A DNA stretch of 64,000 nucleotides from Loktanella fryxellensis (GCF_900110065.1 NZ_FOCI01000004.1:124001-188000); one strand, 5' to 3'; positions 48,963 through 58,324 are shown, counted from the first letter of the stretch. Notes: generated by a model from the sequence alone, not told the origin. Program-made: numbers and translations.

Positions 48963-50198
48963 TCAGCCGCCGTGGCGGGCGATGTAGTCCAGCAGCGCCG
49001 CGCGGTCGGCGGGGTCGGTCACACGCTGGTCGGGCATCCGCGAACCGGGTGTATAGGCGTCGGGGCCCACGCTGAACAGGGCCCCGACGGTCTCGGGCGT
49101 CCAGACGATCTCCATGGCGCGCAGAGCGTCGGAATAGGCATAGCCATCGGCGCTGGCGACAGGTCGGCCGAATATGCCGTGCAGGCTGGGTCCGGCACGG
49201 TCGTGGTCGTCGGGTGTCAGGGCGTGGCAGACGGCACAGGCGCGGTAGACCTCTGCCCCGCGGCTGCCGTCATCGGGCGCGGCGGCCAGCGCCGTGGCGG
49301 GTGCGCCCATAGGCGCGCCATCGTCCAGCGACAAGCGCCGGATCGCGCCGTCCGCCCCGGCGCTGAATAGGGCATCGTCCGACAGGGCCAGGGCCCAGAC
49401 CGGCCCATCGCTGGCTGTGATCTGCGCCCGCGTGGTCAGCGACGGCAGGTCCAGCAGCCAGACCGTGCCGTCGATGGCGGCTGCGGCCACATGATCCGCC
49501 GAACCGGCCACGGCCACAAGGGGGCGGTCGCTCAGGAACCGGTCAGGCAGTTCCGTGCCATCGGGCGCGAACATCCGCAGCGCCCCATCGGCAAAGGTCA
49601 CCGCCAGCGCGTCGCCGGCCAGCGCCATGGCGTTGGGCAGGTCCGGCAGATCGGCGCGCAGGACGGGTTGCCCCTTTGGATCCCAACGGATCAGGCGCAG
49701 ATCCGCCCCGACGGAGACCAGATCACCGTCCGGCAGAACACTTAGCCCAGACACGCGGCCCGTGTGGGCGGGCGCTGTCGTGTGGGTCAGGGATGCACGA
49801 TCCAGCCGCAGCACCCAGCCGTCAAAGAAGCCCGCAAAGATCTGCGCCTCACCGACCGCAAGCACCGACACCGGGCTCGTGGCAGCGGCCGTCTGAATGA
49901 CCGGCGTATCGGCGCCGTCACGCCATACGGCGACTCGGCCATCCTGTCCCGCGCTCACGAACCCGTCGGACAAGATGGCTACCGCCGTCACGTTGCCGTC
50001 GTGAAACCGCACGATCCGCCGCGCCGTGGCACCATCGGCGTCCCATTGGATCGCCCGTCCGTCGAAGCCGCCGGAAACCAGCCGATCCGGCCCCACGGCC
50101 AGTGCGCTGACCGGACCCGCATGGCCAGACGTATGCTGCGCCTGCAGGGGCGTGGCTGCCATCATCATGGCGAAGACGGCAACCGGCCACGACGCCAT
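48963..50198 (-). CDS. Secreted WD40-propeller / cytochrome c fusion
   Basis: A 411-residue exported protein. After a signal peptide (VFAMMMAATPLQAQ) come about seven WD40-like repeats (GPVSALAVGPDRLVSGGFDG, VTAVAILSDGFVSAGQDG, GPVWALALSDDALFSAGADG). From about residue 310 there is a class I cytochrome c domain with the haem site CAVCH and a likely Met ligand in PGSRMPDQ. In the middle of the formate dehydrogenase operon it could accept electrons from the enzyme or its cytochrome b subunit and pass them to an oxidase. That role is inferred. Confidence 0.88.
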   Translation of the reverse strand: MASWPVAVFAMMMAATPLQAQHTSGHAGPVSALAVGPDRLVSGGFDGRAIQWDADGATARRIVRFHDGNVTAVAILSDGFVSAGQDGRVAVWRDGADTPVIQTAAATSPVSVLAVGEAQIFAGFFDGWVLRLDRASLTHTTAPAHTGRVSGLSVLPDGDLVSVGADLRLIRWDPKGQPVLRADLPDLPNAMALAGDALAVTFADGALRMFAPDGTELPDRFLSDRPLVAVAGSADHVAAAAIDGTVWLLDLPSLTTRAQITASDGPVWALALSDDALFSAGADGAIRRLSLDDGAPMGAPATALAAAPDDGSRGAEVYRACAVCHALTPDDHDRAGPSLHGIFGRPVASADGYAYSDALRAMEIVWTPETVGALFSVGPDAYTPGSRMPDQRVTDPADRAALLDYIARHGG

Positions 50199-50210
50199 GA
50201 CCTTGCCCCT

Positions 50211-50366
50211 TCAGTATCCGGTCAGGTTCGATCCGGGATCGCCGACGCGCGCACCCTCGGTGGCAAAGGCGCTTGCCACCGGTCGGGCAAAGTTGCCCAA
50301 CAGCACGTAATTCGCCACGATCGCGGTCAGCACGGCAAAGGTCAGGGCGGCAAGAAATGGCTTCAT
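50211..50366 (-). CDS. 51-residue single-helix membrane peptide
   Basis: A short gene reading MKPFLAALTFAVLTAIVANY, then VLLGNFARPV, and ending GDPGSNLTGY. It has one hydrophobic segment that may be a membrane anchor or an uncleaved signal. Its start overlaps the stop of the mrp gene by ATGA, and its stop lies 12 bases before the cytochrome gene, which argues that it is real. Function is unknown; it may be a small subunit or assembly factor of the formate dehydrogenase complex. Confidence 0.75.
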   Translation of the reverse strand: MKPFLAALTFAVLTAIVANYVLLGNFARPVASAFATEGARVGDPGSNLTGY

Positions 50367-51460
50367 GGCAGTGTGTCCTGTCTTGTGCGGGCGGGTATCT
50401 CCCCCCGTGTGATATGCGTCAACCCGGCCATCACGGCACGGGCCATCGTCTGATAGATCCGGCCCAGCGGCCCATCCGGGTCGCTGGCCGTCACTGGTCG
50501 ACCTGCGTCCGATGCGGCACGCAGGTCCATTGCCAACGGCACGGCCCCCAGGAACGGCACACTAAGGCGATCCGCCTCGGCCTGCGCGCCACCGTGGCCA
50601 AAGATCGCGTGATCGCCGCCACAGTCAGGGCAGATGAAATGGGACATGTTCTCGACCAGCCCCAGGATCGGCACATCGACCTTGCGGAACATGGCGATGC
50701 CGCGCCGCGCGTCGATCAGCGACAGATCCTGCGGGGTGGACACGATCACAGCACCCGACAGCGGCGTGCCCTGCGCCAGCGCCAGTTGCGCGTCGCCGGT
50801 GCCCGGCGGCATGTCGACGACCAGCACGTCCAGCGCGCCCCAGTCCACGTCGGCCATCATCTGCGTGATTGCCGACATGACCATCGGCCCGCGCCAGACC
50901 ATCGCGGTTTCCGCATCCACCATCAGCCCCATCGACATGGCCCGCAGGCCATAGGCCTGCATCGGTACCAGCTTGCGGCCACGGGCTGCGGGTTTGCCGT
51001 GCAGCCCCAGTAGGGTCGGCAGCGACGGGCCATGCACGTCGGCGTCGAGGATGCCCACGGACAGCCCCAGGGCGCGCAGGCCCAGCGCCAGATTGACCGC
51101 CGTGGTGGATTTGCCGACACCGCCCTTGCCCGATGCGACAGCGATGACGTGACGCACGCCCGCCAGCGGATCGGCCTTGGCCGCAGTCCGTCCCAGGTCC
51201 GGCGTCGGCCCCGCGCCGTCTGCCGTCAGGACGACAAAGGCATGGGTCACACCGGGGACACGGCGCAGCAGCGCTTCGGCTTGCGCCCGGACCGGGGCAA
51301 ATGCCGCGGCACGATCCGCGGTGGTTGTGATCGTCAGATTGACCCGCGATCCGGCCACGCTCAGCCCGGTCGGCTGCACCGCATCCAGCAGCGGCGCACC
51401 GTCGGGCAATGTCAGTCCGTCCAGCGCGCGACGCAGGTCGCCGAGGCTCAGCTCTGCCAC
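50363..51460 (-). CDS. mrp: Mrp/NBP35-family FeS carrier ATPase
   Basis: A 365-residue P-loop protein of the ApbC/Mrp family that carries [4Fe-4S] clusters to target enzymes. An N-terminal DUF59-like domain precedes the deviant Walker A ASGKGGVGKSTTAVN; LDADVHGPSLP, VDMPPGTGDAQL and the C-terminal CPDC cluster motif follow. Its place directly after the three structural formate dehydrogenase genes, which need many clusters, suggests a dedicated copy. It overlaps the 51-residue peptide gene. Confidence 0.95.
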   Translation of the reverse strand: MAELSLGDLRRALDGLTLPDGAPLLDAVQPTGLSVAGSRVNLTITTTADRAAAFAPVRAQAEALLRRVPGVTHAFVVLTADGAGPTPDLGRTAAKADPLAGVRHVIAVASGKGGVGKSTTAVNLALGLRALGLSVGILDADVHGPSLPTLLGLHGKPAARGRKLVPMQAYGLRAMSMGLMVDAETAMVWRGPMVMSAITQMMADVDWGALDVLVVDMPPGTGDAQLALAQGTPLSGAVIVSTPQDLSLIDARRGIAMFRKVDVPILGLVENMSHFICPDCGGDHAIFGHGGAQAEADRLSVPFLGAVPLAMDLRAASDAGRPVTASDPDGPLGRIYQTMARAVMAGLTHITRGEIPARTRQDTLP

Positions 51461-51536
51461 GTAACATGCCTTTCATGGCAGAAAACCATCCGCGCCGTTT
51501 TCACGACGCAGACGGTTTGTGGCGCATTTGACCGGG

Positions 51537-52535
51537 TCATTCGGCGGGATGGGTCCGTCCTGCGGCGGGGGCATCCGTGCGCCCCTTCACCTCCTCGACC
51601 CAGAGCGAGTGGTGTTCGCGCGCCCAGTTCTCGTCCACTTGCCCGGAGGCCATCGCATCGAACGCCCCCTCCATGCCCACCGACCCGATGTAGATATGAG
51701 CGATGATGATGGCGGTCAGACCGGCGGCGACCAGACCGTGAATGGTCTGATACAGTTGCCAGTCTGACGGGGTCCCCGCCTGCACCGGGAACAGCATCAT
51801 GTAGCCCGTGAACGACAGCGCCACACCGCCGCCGACGACGCACCAGAAGATGACCTTCTGGCCTGCGTTGAATTTTTTGGCGGGCGGGTGCATGCCCTTT
51901 TTAAACAGACCACCGCCCTGCTTGATCCAGACCAGATCCAGCTTGTTCGGGATGTTGTGGGCGACCCAGAATACCACGATCAGCACCAGCGCCACCATGA
52001 ACGGCCAGGCGAGGAAGTTGTGCGCCAGCTTGCCCCATGCGGTCAGCGTGCCGTAGGCCGCCTCGCCCACCAACGGCAGGATCACCGATCTGCCGATCAC
52101 GAGGTTCAGGCCGGACAGCGCGAGGATGATGAACGTCGATGACAGCGTCCAATGGGCGAACCGTTCGACGGCACTGAACCGTTCGATCGTGCGGCCCGAC
52201 ATGCCGTGTTCGACGCGGACGCGCCCTTTGATCAGATAGAACGCGGCCAGCAGCACGAGCATGCCGCCGAGTGCCACGACAAAGATCAACGGCAGCGCGC
52301 CGCGCTGAAAGGCCGCCCAGTCCTTGTTATCGGGCTTGATCAGCGTTCCCGCAGTCTTGTTCGGGATCGAAACCCGTCCCGACACCGTGTCCGATGTGCC
52401 CAAGGCCTCGAACATCGAGTCCTCGGTCACGGAACTGGCCGTCGGATTGACCTGTGCCTGTGCGGTCATGCCGGTCAGCACGAGGCCAAGCGACAGGGCA
52501 AGGACGGCGAAAAAGCGGGTGAGTTGATGTGCCAT
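51537..52535 (-). CDS. Formate dehydrogenase cytochrome b (gamma) subunit
   Basis: A 332-residue membrane subunit that takes electrons from FdhB to quinone through haem b. An N-terminal signal (FFAVLALSLGLVLTGMTAQA) and an acidic periplasmic stretch precede a helix (LIFVVALGGMLVLLAAFYLI), then the di-haem cytochrome b core with His in RFAHWTL, KLAHNFLAW, YQTIHGLVA and IIIAHIYIG. The start at 52535 (MAHQLTRF) has AAGGA six bases upstream, better than the ATG at 52541. Confidence 0.94.
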   Translation of the reverse strand: MAHQLTRFFAVLALSLGLVLTGMTAQAQVNPTASSVTEDSMFEALGTSDTVSGRVSIPNKTAGTLIKPDNKDWAAFQRGALPLIFVVALGGMLVLLAAFYLIKGRVRVEHGMSGRTIERFSAVERFAHWTLSSTFIILALSGLNLVIGRSVILPLVGEAAYGTLTAWGKLAHNFLAWPFMVALVLIVVFWVAHNIPNKLDLVWIKQGGGLFKKGMHPPAKKFNAGQKVIFWCVVGGGVALSFTGYMMLFPVQAGTPSDWQLYQTIHGLVAAGLTAIIIAHIYIGSVGMEGAFDAMASGQVDENWAREHHSLWVEEVKGRTDAPAAGRTHPAE

Positions 52536-52544
52536 GGTCATTCC

Positions 52545-53141
52545 TTACACCGTCAGCGTTTCGCCGTAAGCCGTCCGCCAGCCCCAGGCACCGGAGCCAT
52601 AGCCGCGTGTCACAACCCGCTCGCGGTAGATTTCGGCGATGATGTCGCCGTCGCCGGCCAGCAGCGCCTTGGTCGAACACATCTCGGCGCACAGGGGCAG
52701 CTTGCCTTCGGCCAGGCGGTTGGACCCGTATTTGACGTATTCGGCCTGCGTCATGTCCGGTTCCGGCCCGCCGGAACAATAGGTGCATTTGTCCATCTTG
52801 CCGCGTGTGCCGAAATTGGCGGTCTGCGGATACTGCGGTGCGCCGAAGGGACAGGCATACGAGCAATAACCACAGCCGATGCAGGTATCCTTGTTGTGCA
52901 ACACCACCGCGTCGTCGGTCGTGTAAAAACACGACACCGGACAAACCGAGGCGCAGGGCGCGTCGGTGCAGTGCATGCAGGCCATCGACACGGACCGTTC
53001 GCCCGGCAGCCCGTCATCCAGCGTCACGACGCGGCGACGGTTGATACCCCATGGCACCTCGTGCTCGTTCTTGCAGGCGGTGACGCAGGCGTTGCATTCG
53101 ATGCAGCGGTCCGCGTCGCACAGAAACTTCATGCGTGCCAT
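52545..53141 (-). CDS. fdhB: Formate dehydrogenase FeS (beta) subunit
   Basis: A 198-residue electron-transfer subunit with four [4Fe-4S] clusters. Cys groups are CIECNACVTACKNE, CMHCTDAPCASVCP, CIGCGYCSYACPFGAP and CTYCSGG with LCAEMC. It lacks a C-terminal membrane helix, so it resembles the short FdhB of the FdhABC type rather than FdnH. It lies 12 bases after fdhA and 9 bases before the cytochrome b gene. Confidence 0.96.
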   Translation of the reverse strand: MARMKFLCDADRCIECNACVTACKNEHEVPWGINRRRVVTLDDGLPGERSVSMACMHCTDAPCASVCPVSCFYTTDDAVVLHNKDTCIGCGYCSYACPFGAPQYPQTANFGTRGKMDKCTYCSGGPEPDMTQAEYVKYGSNRLAEGKLPLCAEMCSTKALLAGDGDIIAEIYRERVVTRGYGSGAWGWRTAYGETLTV

Positions 53142-53153
53142 AATCTCAGCTCC

Positions 53154-56123
53154 TTACGCTGCGGCGATCTGGCAAAGCGTGACCTTGCCCTCGTGCATAC
53201 CTGTGACGGGATCGTAGCCATAGGTGGTGATGACGTTGACGGATTCGCCCAGCACGATGGGGTCCGTGCCGGCCGGATAGTTGCCGCGCTGATCCTCGCC
53301 CTGGAACCACCCGGCAAAGTGAAACGGCATGAAGGCCACGCCGGCGGCGACCCGCTCGGTGATCATCGCCTTGACCCGCGCCTTCGACCCGCCTTCGGGC
53401 CCCGTCACCCAGACCCAGCCGCCATCGACGATGCCACGCGCGGTCGCATCCGCCGGGTTCACCTCGACGAACATGTCCTGCTGCAACTCGGCCAGCCACG
53501 GGTTGGACCGGGTTTCCTCGCCGCCGCCTTCGTATTCCACCAGACGCCCAGAGGTCAGGATCAGCGGGAAGTCGGTGGACACGTTGCGATCCACGACGTC
53601 CTGCTGCACCACCTTGCCGATGTTGGGCATCCGCTGCTGACGACGGTCGTCGTTGGTGGGATAGTTCGACACCAGCTCCGGACGGTTCGTGTAGATCGGC
53701 TCGCGGTGGACCGGCACGGGATCGGGCAGGTTCCACGCCACGGCACGGGCCTTGCCGTTGCCGAAAGGCACGCAGCCATGTTGCAGCGCCACCCGCTGGA
53801 TGCCGCCCGACAGGTCCGTGGACCATGATACGGTGGCGATCTTTTCCGGGTCGCTGGCCCCGATGTCCCGGATCACGGCCAGTTCGGCAGGCGTCAGGTC
53901 GGTGTCCCAGCCCAGCTGTTCCAGCAGGGCATAGGTGAACTCGGGATAGCCGTCCTCGATCTCGGACCCCAGCGGCCAGCTGCCTTCGGCCAGCAATGTC
54001 TCGCCTTCGTATTCGAGGCCGAAGCGGGGCCGGAAGGCGCCGCCCCCGTCCATCGGCGCGAGGTTGGTGTTATACAGGATATGCGTGCCCGGATGCCGCA
54101 GTTCCGGCGTCCCCCAGCAGGGCCACGGCAGGCCATAGTAATCGCCGCGCACCTCCTCTGGCGCATCGGGACCGGCGCGAAGGGTGATCAGGTCGAAATG
54201 CTGCTGGTTGGCGATATGCGCCTTCAGCCGCTCTGGCGATTGGCCGGTATATCCTGTTGACCAGCCGCCGCGGTTGATCTCTTGCATTATGGATTCCGGC
54301 GTGGGTTCCATGCCGAACTTGCCCTGCACCATGTCGAAGTTCTTGAACATCTCGTCGGCAAAGCCCAACCGCGTGGACAGGGCGTGGATCACGGAATAGT
54401 CGCTGTCGGATTCAAAGATCGGTTCCACGACCCTTTCGCCCCACTGGATCGACCGGTTCGATGCGGTGCGCGACCCGGACGTTTCGAACTGCGTGCAGAT
54501 TGGCAGCAGATAGGTGTTGTCGGTGCGGCTGTGCAGCGCCGCAAAGGTGGTTGGGTGCGGATCGGCAACCACCAGCAGGTCCAGCGCGTCCATGCCGCGC
54601 TGTGCGTCCTGCATCCGGGGCACCGTGTTGCCGCCGTGGCCAAACACGATCATCGCCTTGATGTTGTCCTGCTGGTCGATGTCTTCGGCGTCGATGGTGA
54701 CCGCATCGAACCAGCGGGTCGAGGTGATGCCCGGCACTTCCATGTTCTGCGTGGGCGTCCGCGCCTCGCGGCCACCCTTGGCCGGCACGGCGTCGAACCG
54801 GCTGACGAAATAGTCGTAAGGCACGTCCCACACGCGCGACCAATGCTGCCAGGCACCGGCGCCAAGCCCATAATACAGCGGCAGGTTACCCATATCGAGA
54901 CCGAAGTCCGTGGCCCCCTGCACGTTGCAGTGGCCGCGGAAGATATTCGCGCCACTGCCTTCGCCGCCGACGTTGCCGGTGGCCAGCAGCAGGATGTTGT
55001 AGGCCCGTACGTTGGCGGTGCCGACCGTGTGCTGCGTGCCGCCCATGCACCAGATAAAGGTGGAGGGGCGTTCCTTGGCGAATGTTTCGGCGACCCGCTT
55101 CAGGGTGTCGCCGGGGATGCCTGTGATGTTTTCCACGACATCGGGGGGATAGGCCCGCACGACCTCGCGCACCTGATCCATGCCGTAGACACGCTGCGCG
55201 ATGTAGTCGCGGTCTTCCCAGCCGTTCTCGAAGATGTGCCACAGCATCCCGTGGATGACGGCGATGTCTGTGCCGGGACGGAAACGGATGAATTCGGTGG
55301 CATGGGCCGCCGTGCGGGTGAACCGCGGGTCGATCACGATGACATTGGCGCGCTGCGTCTCCTTGCCCTCAAGGATGTGCTGCATGGACACGGGATGCGC
55401 CTCGGCGGCGTTGGACCCCATGACGATCACCGTCTTGGCGTTGCGAATGTCGTTGTAGCTGTTAGTCTGCGCGCCATACCCCCAGGTGTTCGCCACGCCT
55501 GCCACGGTGGTCGAGTGACAGATGCGCGCCTGGTGATCGACGTTGTTGGTGCCCCAGAACGCCGCGAACTTGCGGAACAGATAGGCCCCTTCGTTCGAGA
55601 ATTTGGCCGACCCCAGCATATAGACCGAATCCGCACCAGACCGGCCCCGGATTTCGGTCATCTTTTCGGCGATCTCGTCCATCGCCTGTTCCCAGGAGAT
55701 GCGCTGCCATTCGCCGCCGACCTTTTTCATCGGATACTTGATGCGGCGGGCGCCGTGGACCACTTCGCGCACGGATGCGCCCTTGGCGCAGTGCGTGCCG
55801 CGATTGATCGGGCTATTGTAACCCGGCTCTTGTCCGACCCACACGCCGTTTTGCACTTCGGCCTTGACCGTGCAACCGACGGAACAATGGGTGCAGATGT
55901 TGGTCCGCACCTCGATCGGTTGGGACGGGTCGTCGAAACCCTGTGCCTCGACCCGGCGCGTCATGCCGACGCCCATCGTGCCGATGGCCGCCAGCCCGCC
56001 CACACCCAGACCCGCCGCCCCAAGAAAGCTGCGGCGATCCAGCGGCCTGGCCGACAAGGTGGCGGCGATCTGCGACAGACGGCCGGTCGCGGCCGTGTCG
56101 CGGGCCTTGCGCTTGATCAGCAT
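53154..56123 (-). CDS. fdhA: Formate dehydrogenase catalytic (alpha) subunit, Cys type
   Basis: A 989-residue bis-MGD enzyme oxidising formate to CO2 in the periplasm. A Tat signal (DRRSFLGAAGLGVGG) lies near residue 29. One [4Fe-4S] site follows (CTHCSVGC with a later Cys in GTHCAKGAS), then the active-site residue Cys202 (TGT at 55518-55520, RICHSTTVAG), where Sec-dependent enzymes have UGA. Further marks are MGSNAAEAHP, MGGTQHTVG and the C-terminal dinucleotide domain with PLILTSGRLVEYEGGG. The start shares TGATG with the upstream Tat-target gene. Mo or W could be bound. Confidence 0.97.
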   Translation of the reverse strand: MLIKRKARDTAATGRLSQIAATLSARPLDRRSFLGAAGLGVGGLAAIGTMGVGMTRRVEAQGFDDPSQPIEVRTNICTHCSVGCTVKAEVQNGVWVGQEPGYNSPINRGTHCAKGASVREVVHGARRIKYPMKKVGGEWQRISWEQAMDEIAEKMTEIRGRSGADSVYMLGSAKFSNEGAYLFRKFAAFWGTNNVDHQARICHSTTVAGVANTWGYGAQTNSYNDIRNAKTVIVMGSNAAEAHPVSMQHILEGKETQRANVIVIDPRFTRTAAHATEFIRFRPGTDIAVIHGMLWHIFENGWEDRDYIAQRVYGMDQVREVVRAYPPDVVENITGIPGDTLKRVAETFAKERPSTFIWCMGGTQHTVGTANVRAYNILLLATGNVGGEGSGANIFRGHCNVQGATDFGLDMGNLPLYYGLGAGAWQHWSRVWDVPYDYFVSRFDAVPAKGGREARTPTQNMEVPGITSTRWFDAVTIDAEDIDQQDNIKAMIVFGHGGNTVPRMQDAQRGMDALDLLVVADPHPTTFAALHSRTDNTYLLPICTQFETSGSRTASNRSIQWGERVVEPIFESDSDYSVIHALSTRLGFADEMFKNFDMVQGKFGMEPTPESIMQEINRGGWSTGYTGQSPERLKAHIANQQHFDLITLRAGPDAPEEVRGDYYGLPWPCWGTPELRHPGTHILYNTNLAPMDGGGAFRPRFGLEYEGETLLAEGSWPLGSEIEDGYPEFTYALLEQLGWDTDLTPAELAVIRDIGASDPEKIATVSWSTDLSGGIQRVALQHGCVPFGNGKARAVAWNLPDPVPVHREPIYTNRPELVSNYPTNDDRRQQRMPNIGKVVQQDVVDRNVSTDFPLILTSGRLVEYEGGGEETRSNPWLAELQQDMFVEVNPADATARGIVDGGWVWVTGPEGGSKARVKAMITERVAAGVAFMPFHFAGWFQGEDQRGNYPAGTDPIVLGESVNVITTYGYDPVTGMHEGKVTLCQIAAA

Positions 56124-56341
56124 CAGTTGGTCCCCCGGGGATAGTAGCGGTTGGTGCGGTAGTAGGTTTCGACGTGTTCGGTCAGCTGATAGCGGGCGCG
56201 GGTGCGCTCGTCGCCGGTTTCGGTCTGCGCAAAGGCCGGCTTTGCGCCACCGACGGCCATCACTGTGCTTGCCGCCGCACTGCTGGCCGCGACACCAAAG
56301 AACGCCCGTCGATTGATCGGCATCGCATCGTTGTTGGCCAT
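56123..56341 (-). CDS. Formate dehydrogenase region Tat-target peptide
   Basis: A 72-residue protein with its own twin-arginine start (INRRAFFGVAASSAAA) and a short charged tail ending YYPRGTN. It matches the small Tat-target proteins found in front of FdhA in proteobacteria (TIGR02811-like, from memory). Its role is unknown. It overlaps fdhA by TGATG. The start MANNDAMPIN at 56341 is preferred over a longer N-terminus at 56398. Confidence 0.85.
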   Translation of the reverse strand: MANNDAMPINRRAFFGVAASSAAASTVMAVGGAKPAFAQTETGDERTRARYQLTEHVETYYRTNRYYPRGTN

Positions 56342-56387
56342 CTCGAATCCTCCCTCGGCGACACGGCGAACCGGTCTGGTTTTATGA

Positions 56388-57020
56388 TCATGCGGCAAGT
56401 GTGAAGCCGCGTGTTTCGATATCCACGAACAGGCGGCCCACCTCGGCCACCGGACGATAAAAGGCGGCAGTTGGTGCGACCGCCAGATCGTCGAAAAATT
56501 GCGCAGCCCATGGCGCCAGATGGCGGTTGAAGAACGCCTGTTGCCGGTCGCGCCCGGCCGGGATGTGGCCTTGGGTCATGTCGGCCATCACCTCCAGCAA
56601 CAGGGCGATGTGGTCCTCCGGTTCGAACCGCTGTTCCTGACGGGCCACGCCAAAGCGCGCCAGATCCGCGCGCACATCGGCCAACGGACGCTCGTTCAGA
56701 AATCCCGTCTGATAGAAGCTGGCATAGGGAAGCAGTTCACCGCGCCCGACGCCGACGAAAAGTTCAAAGTGTTCGCGCGCAACATCAGGCTGCGACGTCG
56801 TGGCCGCCGCGCGCGCCACGGCCTTCACGGCATCCCCGAAGGCCGTCGGTTCAGGCGCAAGTGCTGCGATGGCGGTCAACATCTGTGCCGAAGGCGGGGA
56901 TGCGAGGAGACATGCGAGGAACCGGTACTGATCACCGCGCGTCCTGTCGATCGCATCGACGGTCGACCCGGCAACGGCTGATCCCGCGATGGGCGCAGTG
57001 TTGAGCGCACTGTGTTGCAT
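56388..57020 (-). CDS. TorD/DmsD-family chaperone
   Basis: A 210-residue all-helical protein of the cytoplasmic redox-enzyme maturation chaperones, which bind Tat signals and protect cofactor-free molybdoenzymes. Seen are QYRFLACLLASPPS, the signature-like LLPYASFYQTGFLNERPL and EPEDHIALLLEVMADM. Position immediately upstream of the Tat-target gene and fdhA points to FdhA as client. The ATG at 57020 is preferred over 57044. Confidence 0.9.
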   Translation of the reverse strand: MQHSALNTAPIAGSAVAGSTVDAIDRTRGDQYRFLACLLASPPSAQMLTAIAALAPEPTAFGDAVKAVARAAATTSQPDVAREHFELFVGVGRGELLPYASFYQTGFLNERPLADVRADLARFGVARQEQRFEPEDHIALLLEVMADMTQGHIPAGRDRQQAFFNRHLAPWAAQFFDDLAVAPTAAFYRPVAEVGRLFVDIETRGFTLAA

Positions 57021-57125
57021 GACGGCATTCCGGTAATGCTGCAAAATCGTGCAGCTATTTCATTTTGATAGCGGCAAACCGCCGATCTGTCCAGTTTCCG
57101 GGCCGACGAAATGCGGCTCCCGCGA

Positions 57126-57776
57126 TCACGTCCACGATGGCAGGGCGCCGCCGTGCCGCTTGCGTGGCGCTGTCTCTGGCGCTGTCGCCGGGTGAACCGC
57201 GGCGGTTGCCTCCGGTACCACGGGGGCAGGTGCGGCGACCGCCTCGCGGCGCACGGACTCTACGGCCAATGGTGCCGCATCGGCGACATGCGGTCTTTCC
57301 TCTGGCGCGTCATCATCCAAGGAGGACGGGTCGCGTGTCGGCGCAACCGGTAGCGGGGCGTGCGGGGCAAAAAGATCGCGCAGCATCTGGGCCGCCCGTT
57401 GCGGGCTGGGGGCCAGACCGTCGCCCGGCACGCCGCCCGGCGTGTTGTAGTCCCAGGCATAATCCACCGCCGGGTTCTTGTAGTCACGAATCGCTGGTGT
57501 CAGCATCCACACCTTGCGCAGGGCGGCACTGCGCAAGGCGCGCGGCACACCCGCCTGCAGGAACATGCGGATGTCGCTACCTTCGGTCAGGTCTGCGATG
57601 GGTGGCAAGGAGGCCAGTTCGTCCTCGGTCAGGGTTACGCCCAGCGGTTCGGGTTCAGTCGCAAGATCCGGCGTTGAAACATGCGCGACGTCGGTGTCAG
57701 CTACGTCGTCGTCCGCGCGGGCTTCGCGCTTGCGCCTTGACCACCGCCCCAGAAATCCGTCGCCTGATGCCGTCAT
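57126..57776 (-). CDS. DUF3306 family protein
   Basis: A 216-residue protein beginning FLGRWSRRKREAR, with the conserved stretch SDIRMFLQAGVPRALRSAAL and then ALRKVWMLTPAIRDYKNP. The N-terminal Arg-rich piece and the Pro/Ala-rich acidic tail look disordered. The family accompanies proteobacterial formate dehydrogenases next to DUF3305, and its biochemical role is unknown. It overlaps the DUF3305 gene by four bases. A 105-base gap follows before the TorD gene, the largest in the upstream half of the operon. Confidence 0.88.
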   Translation of the reverse strand: MTASGDGFLGRWSRRKREARADDDVADTDVAHVSTPDLATEPEPLGVTLTEDELASLPPIADLTEGSDIRMFLQAGVPRALRSAALRKVWMLTPAIRDYKNPAVDYAWDYNTPGGVPGDGLAPSPQRAAQMLRDLFAPHAPLPVAPTRDPSSLDDDAPEERPHVADAAPLAVESVRREAVAAPAPVVPEATAAVHPATAPETAPRKRHGGALPSWT

Positions 57777-58315
57777 GAGAACCGCCCCCTGCCCTTGGTG
57801 GCCTCCCACTTGTCGCCCGGTTGCAGAACGCGGGGCGACCCGCGTTCATCGTCGTCAGCGGGATTTGCGGCCGTGCGTTTGCGTTTCTTGAACGGCATTT
57901 CCACATGATGCCGGTCCACGAAGTCCGCCGTCAGCGCCCGCAGCGCGTCGGGCATCGGCACGACACCGACGATCAGGTCGAGGTCGGACGACAGCCCCTC
58001 GCCCTCGTAGGGATCGGCCGTCAGCCGGACGATCTGCGACGTAGCAGGATCGTTGCCGCGCAACGCGACCCAGATGCGGGGCTGGTCCGACTCCAGATTG
58101 TCCCGGTAGTGTCCGGTGTCGCCGGACCACAGCGCCAGATCGCGCCCGCCCAGGTACCACGTCTGGGTGCCCTCATCGTCCAGCAGCCGGGTATGCGCGG
58201 CGGCCGCAGGTTCCGGCATCAGCACGGCCAAGGGTTGCAGTTGCGCCTGCCCCCACCGGGTCACGGGCGGGCGACGCAAGGCAAGGACCCCTAGGCGGAT
58301 GATCTGTTCCGGCAT
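57773..58315 (-). CDS. DUF3305 family protein
   Basis: A 180-residue protein of the DUF3305 type, known mainly as a companion of formate dehydrogenase genes. Seen are RPPVTRWGQAQLQPLAVL, LDDEGTQTWYLGGRDLALW, HYRDNLESDQPRIWVAL and LTADPYEGEG. The tail is Lys/Arg-rich (FKKRKRTA). No enzyme motif is evident. It follows the DUF6352-like gene by 9 bases. Confidence 0.88.
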   Translation of the reverse strand: MPEQIIRLGVLALRRPPVTRWGQAQLQPLAVLMPEPAAAAHTRLLDDEGTQTWYLGGRDLALWSGDTGHYRDNLESDQPRIWVALRGNDPATSQIVRLTADPYEGEGLSSDLDLIVGVVPMPDALRALTADFVDRHHVEMPFKKRKRTAANPADDDERGSPRVLQPGDKWEATKGRGRFS

Positions 58316-58324
58316 GCTGCCCCC

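Noticed and set aside
52152-53828. 558-codon plus-strand frame, and 54282-56144 (620 codons)
   Set aside because: Antisense shadows of the formate dehydrogenase subunits; no recognisable domains.
55518-55520. Selenocysteine codon in fdhA
   Set aside because: The active-site codon is TGT (Cys), so no Sec insertion is needed.
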